Part shown: piece after piece, positions 35,819-46,137 of the stretch
Numbering within the stretch: position 1 is the first letter of the stretch
How the letters are laid out: every line of letters starts with the position of its first letter
Assembly: GCF_003751635.1 (NCBI RefSeq)
Contig: NZ_RJVI01000002.1
Coordinates: 917,986-981,985 of the forward strand
Length of the DNA stretch: 64,000 bases
Reading direction: 5' to 3'
Source: Inmirania thermothiophila
GTDB lineage: Bacteria; Pseudomonadota; Gammaproteobacteria; DSM-100275
The notes under the pieces: model-generated
The model's database searches: none
Seen by the model: only the letters and a program-made list of their open reading frames with translations
What the model was told of the DNA's origin: nothing
Position numbers and translations under genes: made by a program

Positions 35819-36115
35819 TCAGTCCGGGTCGTGGACGATGGGCTCGCCGAGGTCCCGCAGGCGGAAGAGGCGGAAGGCGCGCTCACCGTTGTAGTCGAGC
35901 ACGCGCAGGTCGTCGCTCTCGCGCAGGTCGTTGACCACCACCTGGAAGTGCCCGCCGTAGCGCGCCCTCGCCTCCTCCAGGGGGATGGGATAGGCGATGA
36001 ACTTCTCCACCCCCTTGGCGCGCAGCTTCTCCAGCAGCGAGGGGTCGGTGAGGCTGGCGTGGGAGGTGAGGATCACCAGGGGGCCGCTGCCGGTCATGAG
36101 GAGATAGGCACGCAT
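35819..36115 (-). CDS. Conserved-looking small protein of unknown function, 98 aa
   Basis: 98 aa, soluble, with no signal peptide. The sequence starts with alternating hydrophobic residues ([19 protein letters not shown]) like a beta-strand/turn/strand. It continues with a helix ([20 protein letters not shown]) and a mixed region ([27 protein letters not shown]). It has a normal amino-acid mix and GGAGG 8-9 nt before the ATG, both strong signs of a real gene. I do not recognise a named family. It lies between aacS (convergent) and the apgM gene (same strand, 57 nt upstream). Confidence 0.8.
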   Translation of the reverse strand: MRAYLLMTGSGPLVILTSHASLTDPSLLEKLRAKGVEKFIAYPIPLEEARARYGGHFQVVVNDLRESDDLRVLDYNGERAFRLFRLRDLGEPIVHDPD

Positions 36116-36172
36116 GACCCTGCCTCCATGGGACGCCTGCCCTGAGGATAGCCGCTGCGCGGCCGCGCCGCC

Positions 36173-37369
36173 TCAGCCCCGCCCCAGGAACCAGGGCAGG
36201 AGCCCGTGGCCCGGGTCGAAGACCCGCCCCGGGTGCGCGAGCAGGTCCTCGTCGTAGCGCGTGTTGCCGTCGGGGGCGATGCCCTCGCCGCAGGCGGCGA
36301 AGGGCACGGGCCCCGCGGCGTGGGTGCGCAGGCGCACCGGGGTCGGGTGGTCGGGCAGGGCCAGCGCGCGCCACGGCCCGCCCCGCGCCTCCAGATGCGC
36401 CAGCAGCGGCCCCAGGAGCCGCCGGTCCAGATCCTCGATGGCCTGCACCTTGAGGTCGGCGCGACCGGCATGCCCGGCCTCGTCCGGCGCCTCCAGGTGG
36501 ACGCAGACGAGATCGTGCCGATCCAGGGCCGCCATCGCCGCCGCGGCCTTGCCCTCGTAGTCGGTGTCGATCCACCCGGTGGCGCCCGGCACCTCCACCA
36601 CCTCCATCCCCAGGTGCAGGGCGATGCCCTTGAGCAGATCCACCGCCGAGATCATGGCGCCCGTGACCCCGAAGCGCTCGGCGAGCGGCGCAAGGCGCGG
36701 CCTGCGCCCCTGCCCCCAGAGCCAGATGCCGTCCGCGGCCGCCTCCCCCCGCGCGCGCCGGCGGCGGTTGACGGGGTGGTCGGCGAGGATCGCCCGCGCC
36801 GCCTCCATCAGCCCCCGCAGCCGCTCCGCCCCGGGCCCCGTCGGCAGGTGCGGCGCGAGCGCCCGGCCCATGATGTCGTGCGGCGGCACGCAGCGCACGG
36901 CATCACTCCCGCCGGCCCAGACCATCAGGTGGCGGTAGCCGACGCCGGCGTGGAAGCGGATGCCGTCGCCGCCGAGGCGGCGGTCCAGGTCGGCGACGAT
37001 CTCCGCCGCCTCGGCGCTGCCGATGTGCCCGGCGGAGAAGTCGCCCATGACGGTGCCCTCCCCCGCGAGGCTGACCAGGTTGCAGCGAAAGGCGACGTCG
37101 CCGGGTCCGAGGGCGACCCCCATCGCCGCCGCCTCCAGCGGGCTGCGGCCGGTGTAGCCCTCGCGCACGTCGCAACCCAGCAGCCCGAGGTTGGCGACGT
37201 CGCTGCCGGGCTCGAAGCCCTCCGGAGTCAGGCGCGCCGCGCCCCCCACCCCCGCGCGTACCATGCGGTCGAGGTGCGGCGTGCACGCGGCCGCGAGCGG
37301 GGTGCGCCCGCCGAGGGCGGCGACGGGCTCGTCGCTCATGCCGTCGCCGACGACGATCAGGTACTTCAC
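36173..37369 (-). CDS. apgM: Cofactor-independent phosphoglycerate mutase, archaeal type
   Basis: 398 aa, alkaline-phosphatase superfamily. Seen: metal-binding VVGDGMSDEP at the N-terminus, the presumed nucleophile Ser56 in PGSDVANLGLLGCD, YTGRSPLEAAAMG, NPVSLAG-like FRCNLVSLAGEG, and the C-terminal metal ligands in HLEAPDEAGHAGR and ALPDHPTPVRLRTHA. It interconverts 2- and 3-phosphoglycerate without 2,3-BPG. The family is named from archaea but also occurs in many proteobacteria, often beside homoserine kinase or alone. It is transcribed towards the small 98-aa gene and lies 31 nt downstream of the Nudix gene at 37401. Confidence 0.93.
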   Translation of the reverse strand: MKYLIVVGDGMSDEPVAALGGRTPLAAACTPHLDRMVRAGVGGAARLTPEGFEPGSDVANLGLLGCDVREGYTGRSPLEAAAMGVALGPGDVAFRCNLVSLAGEGTVMGDFSAGHIGSAEAAEIVADLDRRLGGDGIRFHAGVGYRHLMVWAGGSDAVRCVPPHDIMGRALAPHLPTGPGAERLRGLMEAARAILADHPVNRRRRARGEAAADGIWLWGQGRRPRLAPLAERFGVTGAMISAVDLLKGIALHLGMEVVEVPGATGWIDTDYEGKAAAAMAALDRHDLVCVHLEAPDEAGHAGRADLKVQAIEDLDRRLLGPLLAHLEARGGPWRALALPDHPTPVRLRTHAAGPVPFAACGEGIAPDGNTRYDEDLLAHPGRVFDPGHGLLPWFLGRG

Positions 37370-37400
37370 CGGGGACCTCCGGGAGCGGACCGGGGGCCGA

Positions 37401-38012
37401 TCATACCCCGGCGGCGGCGTCGGCGCAGCGGCAGGCGAGCCGGTAGAGGATCCCGGCGGTGGCCCCCCAGATGAAGTGCCGCGGGTGGGGCAGGACGCGG
37501 AAGGTGCGCCGCCGGCCCGCCACCTCGCGCCGCTCCAGGCGGTAGGCGGCGGGATCGAGGACCTGCGCCAGCGGCACCTCGAAGACCTCCGCCACCTCGA
37601 AGGGGTCGGGCCGCGGCACGAAACCGCCGTCCACCAGCGCCAGCACCGGCGTGATGGCGAAGCCCGTCACGGTCTCGTAGCGCTCCAGGCGCCCGAGGAT
37701 CTCCACCGCCCCCGGGGCGAGCCCGATCTCCTCCTCGCTCTCGCGCAGGGCGGTGGCCTCCGGGTGCGGATCGCCGGGTTCGCAGCGCCCCCCCGGCAGG
37801 CTCACCTGGCCGGCGTGGTCGTGGAGATGGTCGGTGCGGCGGGTGAGGAGGACGGTGGGCGCAGGCCGGCGGAGCACGGGCACCAGCACCGCCGCCGCCA
37901 CCGCCGGGGCGCGCGGCGCCAGCCCCGGATCGAGGCGATGGTCGCCGCCGGCCTCGCCGGGCGGCCCGGCAACGGCACGGCGCAGGCGGCAGATGAGCGT
38001 GTCGGTCTCCAT
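37401..38012 (-). CDS. Nudix hydrolase, CoA pyrophosphatase-like (NudL type)
   Basis: 203 aa. The motif DHAGQVSLPGGRCEPGD matches the CoA-type (UPF0035) signature, followed by the Nudix helix EATALRESEEEIGL. Family members split CoA or acyl-CoA into 3',5'-ADP and phosphopantetheine. The first acidic residue of the classic box is Asp rather than Glu (GD at the x5-E position), as is common in this subfamily. ATG 38012 is used, with GGGACCGAGG just before it; upstream in-frame starts lie in the DUF2892 gene. A GC hairpin at 38020-38044 lies between this gene and DUF2892 without a U tract. Confidence 0.85.
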   Translation of the reverse strand: METDTLICRLRRAVAGPPGEAGGDHRLDPGLAPRAPAVAAAVLVPVLRRPAPTVLLTRRTDHLHDHAGQVSLPGGRCEPGDPHPEATALRESEEEIGLAPGAVEILGRLERYETVTGFAITPVLALVDGGFVPRPDPFEVAEVFEVPLAQVLDPAAYRLERREVAGRRRTFRVLPHPRHFIWGATAGILYRLACRCADAAAGV

Positions 38013-38083
38013 CCTCGGTCCCGGCCCGCCCGCGGCGGGCCGGGCCATTGTACCGCGGCCGCCGCCGGCCGCCCTGACCCGGG

Positions 38084-38287
38084 TCAGGAGAAGATCGTGC
38101 CCCTGGGTGCGCCGAGGCGGGCGAGGATCCGCGCCAGCGGGCAGAAGCGGGTGAAGGCCGCCTGCAGCAGGTTCGCCCCCACGAAGGCCGTGAACCACAG
38201 CCAGCGCGGGTCGTGCAGCTGCGCGAGGGCCAGGCTTGCGAGGATGAAGAGGCCCGCGAAGGCCAGCACCAGTCGATCCACCGTCAT
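38084..38287 (-). CDS. DUF2892 family small membrane protein
   Basis: 67 aa. Two hydrophobic segments (VLAFAGLFILASLAL; WLWFTAFVGANLLQAAFTRF) are followed by CPLARILARLG, the DUF2892 hallmark found in YgaP-type inner-membrane proteins. Family members are often linked to rhodanese or sulfur handling; no rhodanese domain is present here. GGGAGG lies 8 nt before the ATG. It is divergent from the porin gene across 276 nt. Confidence 0.88.
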   Translation of the reverse strand: MTVDRLVLAFAGLFILASLALAQLHDPRWLWFTAFVGANLLQAAFTRFCPLARILARLGAPRGTIFS

Positions 38288-38435
38288 GGCTTCGTCCTCC
38301 CGTGCGGTCGCAGGGGCGGTACTTTAGCATCCGATGATATTCTGATCCACGCCTGCGGCCCTGTAGCGTCTGGGCAACGGCCGTGGACGTCGGCGCATCG
38401 GGGCAACGCTGGTCTTGCAATTGTTGTATAGGGGT

Positions 38436-38450
38436 CAAAACTGCGTTTTG
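38436..38450. promoter_or_regulatory. Inverted repeat CAAAAC-TGC-GTTTTG upstream of the porin
   Basis: A perfect 6+6 dyad in an AT-rich island of the 276-nt DUF2892/porin gap, 114 nt before the porin ATG. It lies just after TTGCAATTGTTGTATAGG, the most promoter-like stretch in the gap. The binding protein is unknown. Confidence 0.4.
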
Positions 38451-38457
38451 GTCCGGT

Positions 38458-38469
38458 CGTTCCGGAACG
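38458..38469. promoter_or_regulatory. Palindrome CGTTCCGGAACG upstream of the porin
   Basis: A perfect 12-bp palindrome 7 bp after the CAAAAC/GTTTTG dyad and 94 nt before the porin ATG. Together they could form a composite operator. The rest of the 38288-38563 gap shows only the porin ribosome-binding site (GGAAGGAGAG) and no gene. Confidence 0.35.
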
Positions 38470-38563
38470 TCTCCGGCGGCCGGGGAGGGGCCCCCGCCAC
38501 CACCCCGGGGCAGAAGAGGGTGGGGCTTTCCGTCGAGACACCCGAGAGAGGAAGGAGAGCACC

Positions 38564-39746
38564 ATGACGCGAGGCAGCCGTTCCTTCGTCGCCACCGCGA
38601 GCGCCGCCGGCACCCTGGCCGCCGCCCTCGCCGCGGCCCCGGCCGCGGCCGTCGAGTTCCAGGTGCCGGGCACCAGCACCAAGCTCGACCTCGGCGGCTA
38701 CGTCAAGCTCGACATCATCTACAACGACGTCACCGCCGGCGAGGACTCGCAGGCCAACATCGAGTTCACGCCCTCGGCCATCCCCATCGACGGCAAGGAG
38801 GAGGGCACCGACCAGATCCAGTTCAACGGCCGCGAGAGCCGGGTCTGGATCAAGACCTCCACCCCCACCGACAAGGGCCCCCTCAACAGCCACCTGGAGT
38901 TCGACTTCGACACCGCCGAGGGCAACCAGGTGGTGTCCAACTCGCGCGGGGCGCGCATCCGCCACGCCTACTTCACCTGGAACAACATCCTCATGGGGCG
39001 CACCTGGTCGACGGTGATGATCCTGCCGGCGCTGCCCGAGACCAACGACTTCGGCGGCCCCGCCGGCGACAGCTTCGTGCGCCAGGGCCAGGTGCGGCTC
39101 ACCTTCCCCTTCGAGGGCGGCAGCTTCCAGCTCGCCTTCGAGAACCCGGAGTCGTTCCTCTTCGACGCCTCCGGCGGCAGCTTCATGGTCGTGGACGACG
39201 ACCAGATCCCCGACATCATCGGCCGCGTCAATCAACTGGAACCGCGCCTGGGGCACCGTCTCGGTGCTGGGCGTCTTCCGGCAGCTGCGTAACGAGGGGA
39301 CCAAGGACGAGACCGAGACCGCCTTCTGGGGCGCCGTGGGCGGGCGCATCAATGTGGGCGGGGGCAAGGACAACCTCCGCTTCGAGATCAACGGCGGCGA
39401 CGGCATCGGCCGCTACGCCAGCCTCGCCCTCTCCCCCGACGCCGTGCTGCGGGCCGACGGCACCCTGAGCGCGGTCTCGTCGGTGCAGGGCTTCGTCGCC
39501 TATCAGCACTGGTGGACGCCGACGGTGCGCTCCAACCTGGTCTACGGCATCGCCGACATCGACCAGGAGACGGGCCTCGCCGACACCGAGGAGGAGACGG
39601 TGCAGTCGGTGCACCTGAACCTGATGTGGAGCCCGCAGAAGAACGTGCGCTACGGCATCGAGTACCTCTACGGCAAGCGCGAGCTCTTCAACGGCGACGA
39701 GGGCGAGCTCAACCGCCTGCAGTTCTCCGGCCGCTACGTCTTCTGA
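38564..39746 (+). pseudogene. DcaP-like outer-membrane porin gene with a frameshift
   Basis: Two frames together encode a porin of about 394 aa. The first (38564-39292) has a signal peptide ending APAAA, then KLDLGGYVKLDIIYND, typical of DcaP-like trimeric porins, and runs through DDDQIPDIIGRVN. Matching protein then continues in the +1 frame from about 39234 (NWNRAWGTVSVLGVFRQLR) to the C-terminal GRYVF with the terminal Phe needed by BAM. One extra base (or two lost) between about 39229 and 39234 explains it. In the first frame the protein ends early at 39292 after unrelated residues. A sequencing error is the simplest alternative to a true mutation. GGAAGGAGAG precedes the ATG and a strong terminator follows. 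Confidence 0.85.
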
Positions 39747-39771
39747 GCGCGCCGGCGGACCGCCGCCGCCC

Positions 39772-39801
39772 GGGGGGAGGGGGCGACCCCTCCCCCCTTT
39801 T
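39772..39801 (+). terminator. Rho-independent terminator of the porin gene
   Basis: A perfect 11-bp stem GGGGGGAGGGG / CCCCTCCCCCC with a GCGA tetraloop is followed by TTTT (39798-39801). It lies 25 nt after the porin stop. Confidence 0.92.
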
Positions 39802-39841
39802 CGTGGCATCCTCGCGCCGACGCCGGCGCGGATCGGGCAGC

Positions 39842-40537
39842 ATGCACTGGATCTATCTCCACGGCTTCGCCTCGGGGCCCGCCACCACCAAGGGGACCTT
39901 CCTGCGCACGCGCCTCGCCGCGTGCGGCATCGACCTCGAGACCCCCGACCTCAACCTCCCCCGCTTCGAGACCCTGACCCTCACGGCCCAGGTGGAGGCG
40001 GTGCGCGGGCGCATCGCCGCCGCCCCGGGGCCCGTGGCCCTCGTCGGCTCCAGCATGGGGGGGTACGTGGCCGCCCTCGTCGCCGACGACGAGCCGCGCG
40101 TCGCCGCCCTCGCCCTCCTCGCCCCCGCCTTCCGCTTCCTCGAGCGCTACCTCGCCCACATCGGCGAAGCGGCCCACGACGCATGGCGGCGCCGCGGCTG
40201 GATGGAGGTGGCGCACTACGCCCGGGGCGGCCGGCACCGCCTCCACTACGGGCTCGTCGAGGACGCCCGCCGCCACCCCGCCGAGCCCGGCCGCCGGACC
40301 CTGCCGGCGCTGGTGGTGCACGGCATCCGCGACGAGGTGGTCCCTTGGAGCGACAGCGTCCGCTACCTGGAGCGCAATCCGCAGGCGGAGCTGCTGCTGC
40401 TCGCCGCCGACCACGCCCTCACCGACCGCCTCGAGACCCTCTGGCGCGCGCTGCGGGCGTGGGGCGCCGCGCTGGATCCGCGCCTCGGGCGCAGGGAGGC
40501 GGCGCCTCAGAGCCCGGGGCAGCGGCCTGCGAGGTAG
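39842..40537 (+). CDS. YqiA/YcfP-family alpha/beta-fold esterase
   Basis: 231 aa. Seen: [14 protein letters not shown] at the N-terminus (the YqiA signature), the nucleophile elbow [14 protein letters not shown], an acidic residue in [12 protein letters not shown], and a His in [11 protein letters not shown]. YqiA-like enzymes hydrolyse short acyl or palmitoyl-CoA esters; the physiological role is unclear. The ATG at 39842 lies 40 nt after the porin terminator. The 3' end overlaps the galU 3' end by 31 nt in convergent orientation; the last about 20 residues are Arg/Gln/Pro-rich and probably not conserved. Confidence 0.85.
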   Translation: MHWIYLHGFASGPATTKGTFLRTRLAACGIDLETPDLNLPRFETLTLTAQVEAVRGRIAAAPGPVALVGSSMGGYVAALVADDEPRVAALALLAPAFRFLERYLAHIGEAAHDAWRRRGWMEVAHYARGGRHRLHYGLVEDARRHPAEPGRRTLPALVVHGIRDEVVPWSDSVRYLERNPQAELLLLAADHALTDRLETLWRALRAWGAALDPRLGRREAAPQSPGQRPAR

Positions 40538-41382
40538 CGGCGGAAGTCCTCGCCCAGCTCCGGGTGGCGCAGCCCGTACTCCACCGTCGCCTCGAGATAG
40601 CCCAGCTTGCTGCCGCAGTCGTAGCGCCGGCCGCGGTAGCGGTAGGCGAAGACGGGCTCGTGATGGAGGAGCTCGGCGATGGCGTCGGTGAGCTGGATCT
40701 CGCCGCCGGCGCCGCGCTCGGTGTGCTCGAGCAGGTCGAGGATCCGCGGCGTCAGCACGTAGCGCCCCACCACCGCGAGGTTGGAGGGCGCCACCTCCGG
40801 GTGCGGCTTCTCGACGATGCCCCGGATGCGCACCAACGCCCCCTCGCCCCCTTCGGGCTTGACCACCCCGTACTTGTGGGTCTCCTCGGGGTCCACCTCC
40901 TCCACCGCGAGGATGCTCGCCCCCTCGCGCTCGAAGGCCTCCACCATCTGCGCCAGCACGGGACGGTCGCCGCCGTCGATGAGGTCGTCGGCGAGGATCA
41001 CCGCGAAGGGCTCCTCGCCCACCACCTGGCGGGCGCACAGCACCGCGTGGCCGAGGCCCAGGGCCTCGGGCTGGCGCACGTAGACGCAGCTCACCCCCGC
41101 CGGGACGATGCGGCGCACCTGCTCGAGCAGCGCGTGCTTGCCGCGCCGCTCCAGCTCCACCTCCAGCTCGAAGTTCTTGTCGAAGTGGTCCTCGATGGCG
41201 CGCTTGGCGGAGCTGGTGACGAAGATCAGCTCGCTGATGCCGGCGGCCACCGCCTCCTCGGCGGCGTACTGGATCAGCGGCTTGTCCACCACCGGCAGCA
41301 TCTCCTTGGGGCTCGCCTTGGTGGCGGGCAGGAACCGGGTGCCGAGCCCGGCGACCGGAAAGACGGCCTTGCGTACCTTCAC
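40507..41382 (-). CDS. galU: UTP-glucose-1-phosphate uridylyltransferase
   Basis: 291 aa. Seen: [33 protein letters not shown] (nucleotide site), [41 protein letters not shown] and [18 protein letters not shown]. It makes UDP-glucose from UTP and glucose-1-phosphate for envelope polysaccharides and so draws on the same glucose-1-phosphate pool as glgC and glgP. The start is GTG at 41382, with GGAGGAGG about 9 nt upstream. It follows the dedD-like gene on the minus strand, where cvpA-purF would be expected in many gammaproteobacteria. Confidence 0.97.
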   Translation of the reverse strand: MKVRKAVFPVAGLGTRFLPATKASPKEMLPVVDKPLIQYAAEEAVAAGISELIFVTSSAKRAIEDHFDKNFELEVELERRGKHALLEQVRRIVPAGVSCVYVRQPEALGLGHAVLCARQVVGEEPFAVILADDLIDGGDRPVLAQMVEAFEREGASILAVEEVDPEETHKYGVVKPEGGEGALVRIRGIVEKPHPEVAPSNLAVVGRYVLTPRILDLLEHTERGAGGEIQLTDAIAELLHHEPVFAYRYRGRRYDCGSKLGYLEATVEYGLRHPELGEDFRRYLAGRCPGL

Positions 41383-41467
41383 CTTGGGCTTCCTCCTCCG
41401 TCGGGTGCGTGGACCGGGCCCGAAATGGGGGCCGGCGGCGCCGCCTTCAAGCCGCGGGCGGTGCGCC

Positions 41468-41983
41468 TCAGCGCAGGCGCAGCACCACCCCCTCGAGCCC
41501 CTGCTCGCCGGCGAGCCGCCGCTGCAGGGCCTTCGCCTCGTCCTCGCCGAGCTCCGGCCCGACGCGGACCCGGTAGGCGGTCTCCCCGCCCGCCTCCGCC
41601 TCCTCGATGAAGGCGGTGAAGCCGGCCTTGCGCAGCCGATCGCGCAGGGCGACGGCGTTGTCGCGGCGGCCGAAGCTGCCCACCTGCACCACCCAGGCCT
41701 CGGCGGGCGGGATGGCGCGGGCCGCCTCGGCGGCCTCACGCGCCTGCGGCGGCACCGGCACCTGCGGGGCCGGCTCGGGCTGGCGCGGCGGCACCGCCGC
41801 CACCTGCGGCGGCGCCACGGGCTCGGGGGCGCGGTCGAGGGCCGGGGGGATCTCGGGCCGCGGCGGGATCGCCGCCTCGGGCAGCGCGCCGCCGCCGCGC
41901 TCCAGGATCATGGGGACGAAGATCACCGCCAGGGCCACCAGGACCACGGCCCCGACCAGGCGCTGCTGCATCCGGTCGCTCAC
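41468..41983 (-). CDS. dedD: SPOR-domain protein, DedD-like
   Basis: 171 aa. An N-terminal cytoplasmic tip and one membrane helix ([20 protein letters not shown], about 9-28) lead to a Pro-rich linker (about 35-90). A C-terminal SPOR domain follows ([30 protein letters not shown] to the end). SPOR domains bind denuded peptidoglycan at the septum, and DedD helps cell division in E. coli. The GTG start lies 10 nt after the folC stop, and the order accD-folC-dedD is the gammaproteobacterial norm. Confidence 0.9.
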   Translation of the reverse strand: MSDRMQQRLVGAVVLVALAVIFVPMILERGGGALPEAAIPPRPEIPPALDRAPEPVAPPQVAAVPPRQPEPAPQVPVPPQAREAAEAARAIPPAEAWVVQVGSFGRRDNAVALRDRLRKAGFTAFIEEAEAGGETAYRVRVGPELGEDEAKALQRRLAGEQGLEGVVLRLR

Positions 41984-41993
41984 GCGCCCAAGG

Positions 41994-43253
41994 TTACGGC
42001 GCCGCCCCCACCAGCGGCAAGGCGGCGCCGACGGTGAGGAAGGAGCCGGTCACCACCACCCGCCCCTGTGCCGGCACCGCCGCGCGCGCCGCCGCAAGGG
42101 CCGCCCCCACATCGGGCCAGGCCGCCACCACCGCCCCCGGGGCCGCGCCCCGCACCGCCCGCGCCAGATCCTCCGCGCTGCGCCCGCGCGCCCCCGGCAG
42201 CGGGATCGTGTGCCAGGCGTCCACCACCGGCGCCAGCGCCGCCACCGTCGCCGCGGCGTCCTTGTCCGCGAGCATCCCGAGGACCGCCGCCGTCGGCCGC
42301 CTGCAGGCCGCGAGCCAGGCCGCAAGGGCCGCCGCGGCCGCCGGGTTGTGGGCCACGTCCAGGACGAGCTCGGGCGTCCCCGGCACCACCTGCAGCCGCC
42401 CCGCCAGACGCACCCGCACAAGCCCCTCGGCGAAGGCCGCGGCCGGTGCGGCGAGATGCGTGCGCAGCAGCTCGAAGGCCATGCGCGCGCAGGCGGCGTT
42501 GGCGAGCTGGTGCGCGCCGGGGAGCGCCGGCGCGGGCAGGCGCTCGTCCACCCCGTCGCAGCGGAAGCGCCAGCCGCCGCCCGCCGCCTCCCAGCGGTAG
42601 TCCCTGCCCGCCACGCGGATCGCCGCCCCGAGCCGGGCCGCCGCCTCGAGAACGCTGCGCGGCGGCGCCGCCTCGCCCACCACCGCCGGGCGCCCCGGGC
42701 GCAGGATCCCCGCCTTCTCGGCGCCGATGGCCTCGCGGTCGGGCCCCAGCCACTCGGTGTGGTCGAGGGCGACCTGGGTGATCACGGCCACGTCCGGGTC
42801 GACGGCGTTGACCGCGTCCAGCCGCCCGCCGAGCCCCACCTCCAGCACCGCCGCCTCGATCCCGGCCTCGGCGAAGAGGACCAGCGCGGCAAGGGTGGCG
42901 AACTCGAAGTAGGTGAGGGGGATGTCGCCGCGGGCGGCCTCGACGCGGGCGAAGGCCTCGCACAGGGCCTCGTCGCCGGCCTCGGCACCGCCGATGCGCA
43001 CCCGCTCGTTGAAGCGCACGAGATGGGGCGAGGTGTAGGCCCCGACACGGCGCCCGGCGGCGAGGCAGGCCGCCTCCAGCAGGGCCACCACCGAGCCCTT
43101 GCCGTTGGTCCCCGCCACCGTCACCACCGGCCACGGCGCCCCCTGCCAGCCGAGCCGCGCGAGCACGGCCCGCACCCGCTCGAGGCCGAGCTCCATGGCC
43201 CTGGGGTGGGCCCGCCCGATGCGATCGAGCCACCCGGCGAGATCGGCGGCCAC
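41994..43253 (-). CDS. folC: Bifunctional dihydrofolate synthase / folylpolyglutamate synthase
   Basis: 419 aa, Mur-ligase family. Seen: VVTVAGTNGKGSVVALLEAACLAAG (P-loop), YTSPHLVRFNERVRI, LTYFEFATLAALVLF, EVGLGGRLDAVNAVDPDVAVITQVALDHTEWLG, and the C-terminal domain VLDVAHNPAAAAALAAWL. It adds glutamate to dihydropteroate and then further glutamates to folates. The GTG start is 3 nt after the accD stop, so it is co-transcribed with trpA-accD. Confidence 0.96.
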   Translation of the reverse strand: MAADLAGWLDRIGRAHPRAMELGLERVRAVLARLGWQGAPWPVVTVAGTNGKGSVVALLEAACLAAGRRVGAYTSPHLVRFNERVRIGGAEAGDEALCEAFARVEAARGDIPLTYFEFATLAALVLFAEAGIEAAVLEVGLGGRLDAVNAVDPDVAVITQVALDHTEWLGPDREAIGAEKAGILRPGRPAVVGEAAPPRSVLEAAARLGAAIRVAGRDYRWEAAGGGWRFRCDGVDERLPAPALPGAHQLANAACARMAFELLRTHLAAPAAAFAEGLVRVRLAGRLQVVPGTPELVLDVAHNPAAAAALAAWLAACRRPTAAVLGMLADKDAAATVAALAPVVDAWHTIPLPGARGRSAEDLARAVRGAAPGAVVAAWPDVGAALAAARAAVPAQGRVVVTGSFLTVGAALPLVGAAP

Positions 43254-43256
43254 GGC

Positions 43257-44117
43257 TCAGGCGGCGGCGCCGCCGAGGAGGAGGTCCAGCAGCAGCGCGA
43301 TGCGCGGGCGCAGCGCGCGGCGGTCCACGATCATGTCGATGGCGCCGTGCTCGAGGAGGAACTCGCTGCGCTGGAAGCCCTCCGGCAGGGTCTCGCGCAC
43401 GGTCTGCTGGATCACGCGCGGCCCGGCGAAGCCGATCAGCGCCCCCGGCTCGGCGATGAGGAGGTCGCCGAGCATGGCGAGGCTCGCCGAGACGCCGCCG
43501 GTGGTGGGGTCGGTGAGGACGCAGATGTAGGGCAGCCCGGCGCGGTGCATCCGCTCGAGGGCGGCGCTGGTCTTGGCCATCTGCATGAGGGAGAAGAGGG
43601 CCTCCTGCATGCGCGCGCCGCCGCTCGCGGTGAAGCAGACCAGGGGGATGCCCTCGTCGAGGCAGCGCTCGACCCCGCGCACGAAGCGCTCGCCCACCAC
43701 CGAGCCCATGGACCCGCCCATGAAGGCGAACTCGAAGGCCGCCGCCACCAGGGGCCGGCCCTCGAGGGCGCCGCGCAGCACCACCAGCGCATCCCGCTCC
43801 CCGGTGCTCTTCTGGGCCTGGGCGATGCGATCCTTGTAGCGCTTGCTGTCGCGGAAGCGCAGGGCATCCACCGGCGCCAGCTCCGCCCCGATCTCCTCGC
43901 GCGGCTCGGCGTCGAGGAAGGCGTCGAGGCGGCGGCGGGCGCCGATGCGCATGTGGTGGCCGCACTTGGGGCAGACCTCCAGGTTGCGCTCCAGCTCGGG
44001 CCGGTAGAGGATCGCGGCGCACCCCGGGCACTTGGTCCAGAGCCCCTCCGGGACCTTCTTGCTGCGCCGCCCCTCGGTGCGGATCCGCGACGGCACCAGG
44101 CGCTCGAACCAGCTCAC
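43257..44117 (-). CDS. accD: Acetyl-CoA carboxylase carboxyltransferase subunit beta
   Basis: 286 aa. The N-terminal four-Cys zinc ribbon ([20 protein letters not shown] then CPKCGHHM) is followed by the carboxyltransferase fold: [87 protein letters not shown]. With AccA it moves the carboxyl from biotin to acetyl-CoA in fatty acid synthesis. The start is GTG at 44117 overlapping the trpA stop by 4 nt (GTGA). Co-transcription of trp and fatty-acid genes is common in this gammaproteobacterial order. Confidence 0.97.
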   Translation of the reverse strand: MSWFERLVPSRIRTEGRRSKKVPEGLWTKCPGCAAILYRPELERNLEVCPKCGHHMRIGARRRLDAFLDAEPREEIGAELAPVDALRFRDSKRYKDRIAQAQKSTGERDALVVLRGALEGRPLVAAAFEFAFMGGSMGSVVGERFVRGVERCLDEGIPLVCFTASGGARMQEALFSLMQMAKTSAALERMHRAGLPYICVLTDPTTGGVSASLAMLGDLLIAEPGALIGFAGPRVIQQTVRETLPEGFQRSEFLLEHGAIDMIVDRRALRPRIALLLDLLLGGAAA

Positions 44118-44928
44118 GGCTCCCCCTCCCCTGCGTCCAGGGCGGCGCGCATCGGCGCCAGCACCTCGGCTGCGGCCGCGGCCGGATCGGCGCCCGCCGC
44201 CTGCGCCGCCTCCATGGCCGCCACCACCGCGCTGCCCACCACCACCGCGTCGGCGAGCCGCCCCACCCGCGCCGCCGAGGCGGCGTCGCGGATGCCGAAG
44301 CCCACCGCCACCGGCAGATCCACCGCCGCGCGCACCCGCGCCACCCCCTCCGCCACCGCCCCGGGATCGAGGTGGGCGGCGCCGGTCACCCCCTTGAGGG
44401 AGACGTAGTAGAGGAACCCGGAGCCCTCGGCGCCGATGCGCGCAAGCCGCGCCGGCGGCGTCGTGGGGGCGGCGAGCAGCACCGGATCGAGCCCGCGGGC
44501 GCGCAGCGCGGCGAACAGCCCCTCGCCCTCCTCCGGCGGCAGGTCCACGGTGAGGACGCCGTCGGCGCCCGCCGCCGCGGCGGCCTCGGCGAAGGCCTCG
44601 TAGCCCATGCGCTCCACCGGGTTGAGATAGCCCATGAGGACCACCGGGGTCTCGGCATCGGACTCGCGGAAGCGACGGACCAGCTCCAGCACGCCGCGCA
44701 GGGTCATGCCGGCGGCGAGGGCGCGCTCGCTGGCGCGCTGGATCACGGGGCCGTCGGCCATGGGGTCGGAGAAGGGCACCCCCAGCTCCACCACGTCGGC
44801 CCCCGCCGCCACCAGCGCGTGCAGGGCACGCAGGGTCGTCTCCGCGTCCGGGTCGCCGGCGGTGAGGAAGGGCACCAGCCCCGTCCGCCCCGCCGCGCGC
44901 AGCGCCTCGAAGCGGGCCGCGATCCGGC

Positions 44929-44932
<4 letters not shown>
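44114..44932 (-). CDS. trpA: Tryptophan synthase alpha chain
   Basis: 272 aa, TIM barrel. The catalytic Glu is in [22 protein letters not shown] and the catalytic Asp in [24 protein letters not shown] and VAVGFGIRD bind the phosphate. It splits indole-glycerol phosphate to indole and glyceraldehyde-3-phosphate and channels indole to TrpB. ATG 44932 overlaps the trpB stop (ATGA), and the trpA stop overlaps accD, giving tight coupling for the 1:1 complex. Confidence 0.97.

Positions 44933-46120
<1,188 letters not shown>

Positions 46121-46137
<17 letters not shown>

Noticed and set aside
38020-38044. GC hairpin between DUF2892 and the Nudix gene as a terminator
   Set aside because: It is a perfect 10-bp stem, but no U tract follows on either strand. 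It may only affect mRNA stability.
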